A DNA stretch of 64,000 nt, from positions 496,001-560,000 of the forward strand of contig NZ_JAKGAN010000002.1 in the NCBI RefSeq assembly GCF_023061135.1, given 5' to 3'. Shown piece after piece: positions 38,390-46,328 of the stretch. The notes under the pieces were generated by a model that saw only the letters and a program-made list of their open reading frames with translations, was not told the DNA's origin and did not search any database. Within the stretch, counting starts at the first letter, position 1. The number at the start of each line of letters is the position of its first letter. The stretch comes from Chromohalobacter sarecensis. GTDB taxonomy: Bacteria > Pseudomonadota > Gammaproteobacteria > Pseudomonadales > Halomonadaceae. The position numbers and the translations under genes are program-made.

Positions 38390-38418
38390 TTGATAATTGT
38401 TCTTGTTTGTATTAGCGT
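38390..38418 (+). promoter_or_regulatory. Candidate promoter with Fur-like half-box for the TonB cluster
   Basis: TTGATA, 17 bases, then TAGCGT form a plausible sigma-70 promoter. TGATAAT at 38391-38397 is a perfect half of the 7-1-7 Fur pattern, but the other half (GTTCTTG) is poor, about 11 of 19 overall by eye. Fur control is therefore only suggested. Confidence 0.3.
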
Positions 38419-38478
38419 GCTAGCCGTCCTTTTGTTGGTGCTAATGAGCCCCGACACGATCAAGCAACGGGAGAAAGC

Positions 38479-39315
38479 GTGGTGCCAAACGACACGCGAA
38501 GCCGAACACGGACATGCCGGCGTGCGGTGTGCGCCGGCATGGCGTTATTGATGGGTGTTTCCGCAACGGCCGGGGCGCAGCAGTCGTCCTTGCGTGACGC
38601 CAGTGCGCAGGCGCAGCAAGAACAGGCGGCGTTGCAGGAAAAGATAGACGCGGCTGACGACGAAACGCGGGAATTGCTGACGCGCTTGCGCGATGCCAGC
38701 CGCGAAGCCTCGCGCCTCGAGCGCTACAACGATGAGCTGGCGCGCCGCAACGAGGCGCAGCAGGCCTTGATCGAGAAGCGCCGCGAGGCCATCGATCAAC
38801 TCTCGGTGACGCGAGAAGCCTTGCCAGGGCAGTTGCGCGATATGGTGTCGCAATTGCGCACCCTGATTAAAGCCGACTTGCCTTTCCTGCGCGAGGAGCG
38901 CCTGGCGCGCGTCGAGAGTCTCGATGCGATGCTCGATGACAGTGAAATGAGCGCGGGCGACAAGCTTGACCGCGTGCTCTCCGCCTGGCGCACGGAGCTC
39001 GACTACGGCCGCGAGATGGATGCCTGGCAAGGTCCGTTGGTGGGTGACGACGAGCGTCAGGTCGATTACCTCCGCGTAGGCCGTATGGGGCTGTATTACG
39101 CCACACCGGATGGCCGCGCGGGCGGCGTCTGGCGTGCCGATGCCCAGGAATGGCAACCTCTCGAAGGCGATGCGCTCGAGGAACTGCGCAAGGGGCTGCG
39201 TATTGCGCGCGATCAGCGGGCGCCGGCATTGCTCGATCTCCCGGTCTCGGTAACGGTCGAAACGCAATCGGCCGACGACGCGAATTCTCCAGCCGAGAAC
39301 AAGGAGTCGTCATGA
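38479..39315 (+). CDS. DUF3450 periplasmic protein of the TonB system
   Basis: The 278-residue product has a signal peptide (hydrophobic about 18-32, cut near AGAQQ), a coiled-coil rich in Gln/Glu/Arg (about 35-120) and a C-terminal globular part with YLRVGRMGLYYATPDG, the DUF3450 signature. DUF3450 proteins accompany TtpC-type TonB systems in marine and halophilic gammaproteobacteria. A GTG start with GGGAG upstream is used. The ttpC-like gene overlaps its end by 4 bases. Confidence 0.83.
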   Translation: MVPNDTRSRTRTCRRAVCAGMALLMGVSATAGAQQSSLRDASAQAQQEQAALQEKIDAADDETRELLTRLRDASREASRLERYNDELARRNEAQQALIEKRREAIDQLSVTREALPGQLRDMVSQLRTLIKADLPFLREERLARVESLDAMLDDSEMSAGDKLDRVLSAWRTELDYGREMDAWQGPLVGDDERQVDYLRVGRMGLYYATPDGRAGGVWRADAQEWQPLEGDALEELRKGLRIARDQRAPALLDLPVSVTVETQSADDANSPAENKESS

Positions 39316-40736
39316 GCACATGGAAGTCTCTGTGGTCCCGGGTGTTGGTATTGGCCCCGGTGCTGGTACTAGCCATGGCGCTACCAGGCATCGTGCCATC
39401 GGCGTTGGCCCAGGAAGACGATTCAACCCCCTCGCTGGGACAGATGCTGGAAAGTCTGCACGCGGATAGCGATGCTGCCGAGTCGCGGGACCGGGAGCGT
39501 TTAAGCGCACTGGTGGACGACCGCGACGCTTTGCGTGAGGCGGTAGAAGAAGCGGAAACCGAACGCGATGACGCGCGTCAACGGCGCGACGAACTGGAGG
39601 CGACGCAGGAAAGCCAGCGTGAAGCGCTCGATGACGTCAACCAGCGGCGTCGCGATGAAGCGGGCGATCTCGATGGCGTCATCGATGTGGCGCAAGGGCA
39701 AATCGGCGAATTGCGCGATGCGCTAGGCGACGGTTGGTTGACCGTGGGGACGCGGACGACGTTGCCGGAACGGCTCGACGACGATGCCATCATCGATACC
39801 CAGACACTGGAAAACCTGGGGCGGACGTTCGCCGAGTTGACGGCGGAAACCGGGCGCGGCGTGCGCTTCGAAGCGCCCATCGCCGATGCCCAAGGTAATG
39901 TCGAGCAGCGTGAAGCCGTGCGCCTGGGCGACTTCCTCGCCTTCAGCGGTGGCAAGCTTCTGACGCGCGATGTGGGTGATGCCTCGGACGAGGTGGGGCT
40001 CCGGGTGGTATCGCATACGCCCGAGGATGCCAGCGACGCACTGCAAGCCTTCCAGAATGGCGACGGAGAACGCGTGGTCTTCGACCCCACCCAGGGCAAT
40101 GTGCTCGATGCCTTGGCGCAACAACCCTCGCTGTGGGAGCGTTTTCAGCAGGGCGGCTCGGTCGGTTACGTCATCATCGTGTTGGGCATCGTGGGATTGC
40201 TGGTGGCGTTGTCACAATACGCGTATCTACTGATGGTCAGCCTGCGGCTGCGTCGTCAACTGCGGACCCCCGAAGACTTGCGGGACGATAACCCGCTGGG
40301 CCGCGTGCTCGGTCGCTTTGCGGCGCTGGGCCAGGATCACGCCCCGGAAGCGCTGGAAGCACGCCTCGACGAAGCGTTGCTGGCCGAAAAGCCGCGTCTC
40401 GAGCGTGGCCAACCCTTGGTCAAGCTCATGGCGGCCGTTGCGCCCTTGCTGGGACTACTGGGGACTGTGACCGGGATGATCGGTACCTTCCAGGCGATCA
40501 CCGTGTTCGGCACCGGCGACCCACAACTCATGGCCGGCGGAATCAGCCAAGCGCTGGTGACCACCGTGCTGGGTCTGATCACTGCCGTGCCGCTGCTGTT
40601 CGTGCATACCGCCTTGAGCAGTCGTAGTCGCGAATTGCTGGGGACGCTCGAGGGCCAGGCAAGTGCCGTGCTGGCCGAGCACCTCGAAGCATCACACGGG
40701 CATACAGGGACGCAGGCTGATGTCCACGCTCGCTGA
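39312..40736 (+). CDS. TtpC-like MotA/TolQ/ExbB proton-channel protein
   Basis: The 474-residue protein is far longer than ExbB. It has a signal peptide ending at PSALAQ, a coiled coil (about 40-130), a periplasmic domain (about 135-270), then three helices with the ExbB/TolQ core: YVIIVLGIVGLLVALSQYAYLL, KLMAAVAPLLGLLGTVTGMIGTF and ALVTTVLGLITAVPLLFVHTAL. This is the layout of TtpC, needed for Vibrio TonB2 function. AAGGAG lies 5 bases before the ATG. It overlaps exbB by 17 bases. Confidence 0.87.
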   Translation: MSTWKSLWSRVLVLAPVLVLAMALPGIVPSALAQEDDSTPSLGQMLESLHADSDAAESRDRERLSALVDDRDALREAVEEAETERDDARQRRDELEATQESQREALDDVNQRRRDEAGDLDGVIDVAQGQIGELRDALGDGWLTVGTRTTLPERLDDDAIIDTQTLENLGRTFAELTAETGRGVRFEAPIADAQGNVEQREAVRLGDFLAFSGGKLLTRDVGDASDEVGLRVVSHTPEDASDALQAFQNGDGERVVFDPTQGNVLDALAQQPSLWERFQQGGSVGYVIIVLGIVGLLVALSQYAYLLMVSLRLRRQLRTPEDLRDDNPLGRVLGRFAALGQDHAPEALEARLDEALLAEKPRLERGQPLVKLMAAVAPLLGLLGTVTGMIGTFQAITVFGTGDPQLMAGGISQALVTTVLGLITAVPLLFVHTALSSRSRELLGTLEGQASAVLAEHLEASHGHTGTQADVHAR

Positions 40737-41253
40737 GCCCATCGTCTGGCTGGTGCAGGCCGGTGGTCCGGTACTGGTGGTGATTGCCCTGGTTGCCATG
40801 GCGCTTTTCGCCATGGGGCTGGAGCGCGGCTTGTACTGGCAGTTCGTGCATAATCGCCGCCGCCGGGCACTGGTGGCGCGCTGGGTGGCGCGCCGCGATC
40901 ACGCCAGCTGGAGCGCGTTGACACTGCGTGAGGTCTGGACGACAGAGCTCATCGGCCAACTGCGGCGCCCGTTGCCGTGGCTCAAGCTGCTGGTGGGGCT
41001 GTGTCCGCTGCTGGGATTGTTGGGCACGGTCACCGGCATGATCCAGGTCTTCGACAGCCTCTCACTGACCGATACCAACCAGGCGCGAGCCATGGCCGAT
41101 GGCGTGGCCCGCGCGACGCTACCGACATTGACCGGCATGGCGGTCGCCGTGGTGGGGCTATTGTTCACCACCCGTCTTGAACACGTGATTCGGCGCGAGG
41201 ATCAGCGGCTACACGACCGCATGGCACGTGCCGTGGAGGATGCCAATGCGTAG
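40720..41253 (+). CDS. exbB: ExbB-type TonB energy-coupling protein
   Basis: The 177-residue product has three predicted helices (about 8-30, 85-110, 125-150) and the channel core LLVGLCPLLGLLGTVTGMIQVF and ARATLPTLTGMAVAVVGLLFTT. It forms with ExbD the proton-driven stator that energises TonB. It is the short second ExbB of this cluster. It starts inside the end of the ttpC-like gene and overlaps exbD by 8 bases, so translation is tightly coupled. Confidence 0.88.
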   Translation: MSTLAEPIVWLVQAGGPVLVVIALVAMALFAMGLERGLYWQFVHNRRRRALVARWVARRDHASWSALTLREVWTTELIGQLRRPLPWLKLLVGLCPLLGLLGTVTGMIQVFDSLSLTDTNQARAMADGVARATLPTLTGMAVAVVGLLFTTRLEHVIRREDQRLHDRMARAVEDANA

Positions 41254-41656
41254 GCGTCGACTACAGGACGTCAATGACGACGCCCAGGAAATCAACCTCA
41301 CGCCGATGCTCGACGTGGTCTTCATCATGTTGATCTTCTTCATCGTGACGACCAGCTTCATCAAGGAAAGCGGCGTGGAAATCGACCGCCCCGAGTCGTC
41401 CTCCGCGACCGCGCGCCCCGAAGCGCAAGTCATGGTGGCGATCACCGCCGAGGACGCCGTGTGGGTCGATGGACAGCCGGTGGATGCGCATCGCGTGGGC
41501 AATGAAGTGGCGAGTCTGGTGAGCGACGAAGGCGGCGTGGTGATTCAGGCTGACCGCCAATCGACCACCGGGCTTCTGATCGAGGTCATGGATGCCATTC
41601 GCGACGCCGGCGTTGACAACGTCGCTGTGGCGGCGGATCGAGGCGCCGACGGATGA
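41246..41656 (+). CDS. exbD: ExbD-type TonB energy-coupling protein
   Basis: The 136-residue protein has one N-terminal helix (about 22-42, LDVVFIMLIFFIVTTSF) preceded by the INLTPMLDVVF motif, whose Asp is the conserved proton-carrying residue of ExbD/TolR, and a periplasmic domain. GGAGGATGCCA precedes the ATG at 41246, inside the end of exbB. It overlaps tonB by 4 bases. Confidence 0.9.
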   Translation: MRRRRLQDVNDDAQEINLTPMLDVVFIMLIFFIVTTSFIKESGVEIDRPESSSATARPEAQVMVAITAEDAVWVDGQPVDAHRVGNEVASLVSDEGGVVIQADRQSTTGLLIEVMDAIRDAGVDNVAVAADRGADG

Positions 41657-42441
41657 GAGCGATCGCGGGCGCCGTAGGCGGCATTTTGATGGCGTTGGGG
41701 CTTTTCTATCTGCTGGCTCTGCTGGTGGCGCCACCGGAAGATAATCGTGAACCGGTCGAGCAGCCGATGTCGGTGTCGCGCGTCGAAGCGCCCGAGGCAC
41801 AGCAGGCGTCGGCGCCGGAAGCGGCTGCACCGGATGCCCCGACGCCACCGGCGCAAACGCCGCCGCCTCCACCGCCCTCGCCAGTGCCTGCGGCCCAGAG
41901 TGACAGTTCGCTGACATTGCCCGAGCCGGAAGCGTCGGCGCCTCCCTCGCCGGAAGTGCCGGAGGAGTCGTTGCCCGATCTCGAGGAAGTCGAACCCACT
42001 CCTGAGCCTGAACCCGAGCCGGCGCCTGAGCCGCAGCCCGACCCTGAACCGCAGCCCGATCCCGAGCCTGCAGAAGAAACGTCACCCTCGAATGCAGCGT
42101 CGCAAGGTGACAGTGCGGATGCTTCGGATTCCGACGCCTCGGCGAATGGTGAAACGAGCGAGCAGGACGCCGAGAAAGTCGGCTCACCGCAGCCCACCGA
42201 GCGCGTGCCGCCTGAATATCCGTCGCGGGCACAGCGGCGTGGCATCGAGGGGTTCGTGGAGGTGAGCTTCACGATCAAGCCCAATGGGCGAGTCGATCGC
42301 GATTCATTGCGCGTCACCGAGGCCGAGCCGCGCAGTATGTTCGAGCGCGCGGCACTCAAGGCCGTCGCCGATTGGAAGTTTCCGCAAAGCGATCAACCGC
42401 GTGAAGCGCGTCAGCGGCTGGAATTTCATCTCAAGAGGTAA
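41653..42441 (+). CDS. tonB: TonB energy transducer
   Basis: The 262-residue product has one N-terminal helix (about 5-26), a long periplasmic linker rich in Pro, Glu and Asp (about 28-165, including PEPEPEPAPEPQPDPEPQ), and a C-terminal TonB domain (about 180-262) with PPEYPSRAQRRGIEGFVEVSFTIKPNGRVD and the YP motif. The helix has no histidine, unlike the conserved His20 of E. coli TonB. It is coupled to exbD and followed 3 bases later by the TPR gene. Confidence 0.9.
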   Translation: MRAIAGAVGGILMALGLFYLLALLVAPPEDNREPVEQPMSVSRVEAPEAQQASAPEAAAPDAPTPPAQTPPPPPPSPVPAAQSDSSLTLPEPEASAPPSPEVPEESLPDLEEVEPTPEPEPEPAPEPQPDPEPQPDPEPAEETSPSNAASQGDSADASDSDASANGETSEQDAEKVGSPQPTERVPPEYPSRAQRRGIEGFVEVSFTIKPNGRVDRDSLRVTEAEPRSMFERAALKAVADWKFPQSDQPREARQRLEFHLKR

Positions 42442-42444
42442 CGC

Positions 42445-43719
42445 ATGCAGTGGCGTCATTGGGGATGTGTAACGATGCTATGTCTGGGTCTGGGAATGGC
42501 CAGCACGAGCGTCAGTGCCGCCGGACCGGCACTGGCGCCAGACATGGTGCAAGCGTTGGAGTCGCTGCAGCAGCGCATGCAGGATAACGCCAGCGAAAGC
42601 GCCATCGATGACGCCAAGGCGGCCGCCGAGCGCCTACAAGGCGGTAATCGGGCGGATCGCTGGGCGCGTGCGTTGTTTCTGCAACTCGCGGCCACCGGTG
42701 AGGCGCGCCAGGGTCGGGACGCCGCCGCTGCGGACTTGTTTTATCAAGCGCGGCACATAGACGGTGTGGATAGCGATTCCCGCCAGCGTTGGCTCAATCA
42801 AGAGGCTCGCTTGCGGTTGCGCGCGGGGCAGACCGCGCAAGGTGCCGAGTTGCTGGGCGATTGGATCGAGCGTCATGGCGATGACTCCGACAGTTTGTGG
42901 CTGATGGTGCAAGCCCAGGCGACGCAGAAACAGTGGTCGCAAGCGGCGCAGTGGGTCGACCGCGCGCGTCGCGCCGGCGACATGGATGCCGACAGGCGTC
43001 GCTTGGCGGCGAGCGTTTATCAGCATGCCGAGCGTTATGATGCGGCACTGTCGTTGCTCGACGATCAGCTGCAAAGCGAGAGTGATGACCCTCAGGCATG
43101 GCGGCGTGCCGCGGCGCTGGCGCAGCGCATGCAACAGCCCGGAGTGGCAGCGGCATTATGGGAGGCCGGTTGGCGGCGGGGGGCGCTCACAGGCGAGGAC
43201 GATCTCGAGCGCCTGATTCGCTTGCATCTGGCGGGCGGAACCCCGGCGCGTGCCGCCGAGCATCTGGAAACGGCATTCGAGCAGGGTACGCTACCACGCG
43301 ATAGCGAACATCGGCGTCTTCTCGCCGAGGCCTGGACGTCGGCGCGCGCGCACCACAAGGCGTTGTCGGCGTGGCGCGCGCTGGCCGAAGATACCCATGC
43401 CGCCGAGGACTGGCGCCAGCTCGGCGAGTTGGCTTACGGCTGGGGCGAGTGGTCGACGGCGATAGAAGCGCTGCACCAAGCGCGTGAACAGGGCGCCGAT
43501 GCCGCGCGCACCTGGTTGCTGGAAGGGGTGTCGCAACTCGAGTTATCGGATGAAGAGGCGGCGCGCGAGGCGTTCGAAGCGGCACGCGATGCCGGTGCGT
43601 CGCAGGCCGAGGCCTGGCTGGCATCGCTCGGCGAAGGGAATGTCGGGAAGGCGCCAGACGTCGACTCATCCCCCAATGAGGTGACGCCCCAGGCGCCCTC
43701 GGATATCGATACGCAGTGA
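42445..43719 (+). CDS. TPR-repeat periplasmic protein of the TonB system
   Basis: The 424-residue protein has a signal peptide (residues 1 to about 25, ending SVSAAG) and then helical repeats rich in Ala, Leu, Trp and Arg, consistent with about eight degenerate TPR units (for example AERYDAALSLLDDQLQSE and WSTAIEALHQAREQGADAA). The tail (about 395-424) is polar and disordered. TPR proteins close TtpC-type TonB clusters in related bacteria. Its exact partner is unknown. Confidence 0.8.
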   Translation: MQWRHWGCVTMLCLGLGMASTSVSAAGPALAPDMVQALESLQQRMQDNASESAIDDAKAAAERLQGGNRADRWARALFLQLAATGEARQGRDAAAADLFYQARHIDGVDSDSRQRWLNQEARLRLRAGQTAQGAELLGDWIERHGDDSDSLWLMVQAQATQKQWSQAAQWVDRARRAGDMDADRRRLAASVYQHAERYDAALSLLDDQLQSESDDPQAWRRAAALAQRMQQPGVAAALWEAGWRRGALTGEDDLERLIRLHLAGGTPARAAEHLETAFEQGTLPRDSEHRRLLAEAWTSARAHHKALSAWRALAEDTHAAEDWRQLGELAYGWGEWSTAIEALHQAREQGADAARTWLLEGVSQLELSDEEAAREAFEAARDAGASQAEAWLASLGEGNVGKAPDVDSSPNEVTPQAPSDIDTQ

Positions 43720-43726
43720 GGCTGTA

Positions 43727-43747
43727 ACGCCCGCTTTTTACGGGCGT
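43727..43747. terminator. Hairpin between the TPR gene and xthA
   Basis: ACGCCCG and CGGGCGT form a 7-bp stem around the loop CTTTTTA, in the 37-base gap between convergent genes. No T-run follows, so it is at best a weak terminator in either direction. Confidence 0.4.
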
Positions 43748-43756
43748 CGAGGCGCA

Positions 43757-44572
43757 TCACAACGTTAGCTGTGCCCACACCGGGGCGTGATCCGAAGGAC
43801 GCTGGATGCCGCGTAGTTGGTAATCGATGCCGGCGTCTTCCACCCGCTCGCGCAGCGTGGGGGTGACCATGATGTAGTCGATCCGCAAGCCGCGCTTGGG
43901 CTCGCGCTCGAAGCCCCGCGAACGATAGTCGAACCAACTGAAACGATCGTCGACCTCGGGGTAGCGCAGACGGTAGCAATCGCTCAGCCCCCAGTCGGCA
44001 AGCCGCGTGAGCCATTCGCGCTCGACGGGCTGAAAACTGGTCTTGCCCTCGCGCAGCCAGCGCTTGCGATTGGACTCGCCGATGCCGATGTCGATGTCGG
44101 CGGGCGAGATATTGAAGTCTCCCATGACCGCGAGCCGCTCGCTGGATGTATGCCGCTCTTGCAGCAATGCCGTGAGCCGGGCATAGAAATCGCGTTTGTT
44201 GGGAAACTTGGTGGGGTGCTCGATGTTTTCACCCTGCGGGAAATAGCCGTTGTACACGGTCATGGTCTCGCCGTCGTCACAACGGACGCGGACACCGATC
44301 AAGCGTCGCTGAGCGTCTTCACCGTCATCGGGCATGCCATAATGCACGGCTTCGGGCGCCTCTCGGCTGAGTAGCGCGACGCCGTAATGGCCTTTCTGCC
44401 CGTGAAAGGCGACGTGATAGCCAAGCGCTTCGACAGCCTCGCGCGGGAACTCGCTGTCCTGCACCTTGGTTTCCTGGAGACCGATGATATCGGGACGATG
44501 CGCCTCGATGAGCGCCTCCAGTTGGTGCAGGCGCGCGCGGATACCGTTGATGTTGAAGGAGACCAGGCGCAT
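43757..44572 (-). CDS. xthA: Exodeoxyribonuclease III
   Basis: This is an AP endonuclease and 3'-5' exonuclease of base-excision repair. The 271-residue protein shows LVSFNINGIRARL, IIGLQETKVQD with the metal-binding Glu, VYNGYFPQG, the VMGDFNISPADIDIG block (Asp-Asn) and the final SDHAPV with the catalytic Asp/His. The start codon overlaps the stop of an upstream 82-codon gene (TGATG), so the two are translationally coupled. Confidence 0.95.
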   Translation of the reverse strand: MRLVSFNINGIRARLHQLEALIEAHRPDIIGLQETKVQDSEFPREAVEALGYHVAFHGQKGHYGVALLSREAPEAVHYGMPDDGEDAQRRLIGVRVRCDDGETMTVYNGYFPQGENIEHPTKFPNKRDFYARLTALLQERHTSSERLAVMGDFNISPADIDIGIGESNRKRWLREGKTSFQPVEREWLTRLADWGLSDCYRLRYPEVDDRFSWFDYRSRGFEREPKRGLRIDYIMVTPTLRERVEDAGIDYQLRGIQRPSDHAPVWAQLTL

Positions 44573-44820
44573 CAGCGATCACCCTGAGAATCGTCATCAG
44601 GTGTCGGCGCGCCATGCACGTCGAGCGTCGGCGCCTGTTGTTGGCGTGCCAAGCGACGAGCGGCCTGCAGTTTGCGTTGCTGACGCTTCTTCTGCACGTA
44701 GCGCGGTGACGATTTGACCTGATCGGGATTGTCGTGGCGCCATTTACGGAAGTCCTTGCGGCGCCCGGTGCGAATCGTCACCTTGCTGGCGATCGAGCGC
44801 GTTTTTTTACTGCGTGTCAT
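44572..44820 (-). CDS. Small basic protein of unknown function, coupled to xthA
   Basis: This 82-residue protein is strongly basic in its first 60 residues (SKKTRSIASKVTIRTGRRKDFRKWRHDNP, KKRQQRKLQAARRLARQQQ) with an acidic tail ending DDSQGDR. It has no signal, membrane segment or recognised motif; the charge suggests nucleic-acid binding. AGGGT lies 6 bases before the ATG. Its TGA shares one base with the xthA ATG. I do not recognise the family. The coupling and the length make it likely to be real rather than a chance frame. Confidence 0.65.
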   Translation of the reverse strand: MTRSKKTRSIASKVTIRTGRRKDFRKWRHDNPDQVKSSPRYVQKKRQQRKLQAARRLARQQQAPTLDVHGAPTPDDDSQGDR

Positions 44821-45050
44821 GTCGTGACCCTGTGTCGTATTGACTTGCGGACCATTCTACCAGTCGCGCTGCCGGGCGACATCCGTGCTTGAGTGTGATG
44901 CCCGCGCGATGCTTGGCAATGACTGATACAATGTCTGCTTGCGTCGTGATCCAGCTTGGCTGTCGCGATGGCCGTGGCGCGCTCCGGAAAGGCGAAAAAG
45001 CGCGCTGGATTCATGCATTTGCGTACGAATATGGACAGACATAGAAGCCT

Positions 45051-46325
45051 ATGAGTGAGTCGGATAAAACCCCAGCACCGGCCCAGAACCGCAAGCCCAA
45101 GCGTCGGCGTCGCAAGCCGCGCCGGTCGCAGTCCCAGTGGGATATCAAGCAGTTCCAGGTGACGCCGGTGGCGGGCAAGTGGCGTTTTCACGATTTCGAT
45201 CTTCCTGTGCCGCTGATGCGCGCGATTCACGCCCTGGGATTCGAATACTGCACGCCGATTCAGGCGGAAGCCTTGACGCATACGCTGCTTGGCGGCGATG
45301 TGGTCGGCAAGGCGCAGACGGGTACCGGCAAGACCGCCGCTTTCCTGATTTCGATCCTGGCGTATTTCCTGGAAGAAAAGGTCCCCGACGGTCAGAAGCC
45401 CGGTGCACCGCGTGCGTTGATCGTCGCGCCGACGCGTGAGTTGGCGCTGCAGATCGAGAAAGATGCCAAGGCATTGGCGCGCTTCACGTCGCTCAATGTC
45501 GCCAGCGTCGTTGGCGGCATGGACTATCAGAAGCAGCGCGATCAGTTGTCGCGCAAGCTCGATGTGCTGGTCGCGACCCCGGGGCGTCTGCTCGACTTCC
45601 ACGAGAAGCGCGATGTGGATTTGACGCAAACCGAGGTGCTGGTTCTCGACGAAGCGGATCGTATGCTGTCGATGGGCTTCATCCCCGACGTCAAGCGCAT
45701 CATCCAGCATACGCCCAAGGCCGAAGAGCGTCAGACCTTCCTGTTCTCGGCGACGTTCAGCCCGGACATTCTCAACCTGGCCAGCCAGTGGACGCATGGC
45801 GCCACACACGTCGAGATCGAGGCCAGCCTCGAGAATGCCGCCAACATCGATCAGCGTGTCTATCTGGTGGGTGACAGCGACAAGCAGCGCCTGCTGATCA
45901 ACTTGCTCAACCAAGAGAGCATGGAACGCGTGATCGTGTTCGGTAACCGCCGTGATCTGGTGCGCAATCTCGACTCGACCTTGCGTGACGCCGGCATCAA
46001 TGTGGCGATGCTCTCCGGTGATGTGCCGCAAAAAGCGCGTATCGAAACCCTCGATCGCTTCCGCAACGGCGAGGTGGATGTGCTGGTGGCCACTGACGTG
46101 GCAGGGCGTGGCATTCATATCGATGATGTCAGCCATGTGGTGAATTACACCCTGCCGGAAGATCCCGAGGATTACGTTCACCGTATCGGCCGTACGGGGC
46201 GTGCCGGCGCCGAGGGCGTATCGATCAGTTTCGTCGGTGAAGAAGACGCCTTTGCGCTGCCGGGAATCGAATCTTACATCGACGCCAAGCTGCCTTGTCA
46301 GCATCCTCCCGAAGGGTTGCTCTGA
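45051..46325 (+). CDS. rhlB: DEAD-box RNA helicase RhlB
   Basis: The 424-residue helicase has a basic N-terminal extension ([13 protein letters not shown], about 17-30), then the Q motif with FHDFDLP and TPIQ, motif I AQTGTGKT, motif II DEAD, motif III SAT and motif [12 protein letters not shown]. In E. coli RhlB binds the RNase E tail in the degradosome. Unlike E. coli RhlB, the basic extension is at the front, a pattern seen in Pseudomonas. dinG begins 3 bases after its stop. Confidence 0.88.
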   Translation: MSESDKTPAPAQNRKPKRRRRKPRRSQSQWDIKQFQVTPVAGKWRFHDFDLPVPLMRAIHALGFEYCTPIQAEALTHTLLGGDVVGKAQTGTGKTAAFLISILAYFLEEKVPDGQKPGAPRALIVAPTRELALQIEKDAKALARFTSLNVASVVGGMDYQKQRDQLSRKLDVLVATPGRLLDFHEKRDVDLTQTEVLVLDEADRMLSMGFIPDVKRIIQHTPKAEERQTFLFSATFSPDILNLASQWTHGATHVEIEASLENAANIDQRVYLVGDSDKQRLLINLLNQESMERVIVFGNRRDLVRNLDSTLRDAGINVAMLSGDVPQKARIETLDRFRNGEVDVLVATDVAGRGIHIDDVSHVVNYTLPEDPEDYVHRIGRTGRAGAEGVSISFVGEEDAFALPGIESYIDAKLPCQHPPEGLL

Positions 46326-46328
46326 CCC

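Noticed and set aside
38387-38405. A strong Fur box before the TonB cluster
   Set aside because: Only one half-site (TGATAAT) is good and the other is poor. I kept it as a weak candidate only, not as a Fur operator.
37171-38463. A 430-codon open frame on the minus strand opposite etfA
   Set aside because: The etfA product is unmistakable on the other strand, and the antisense product has a His/Gly/Asp-biased composition typical of shadow frames.
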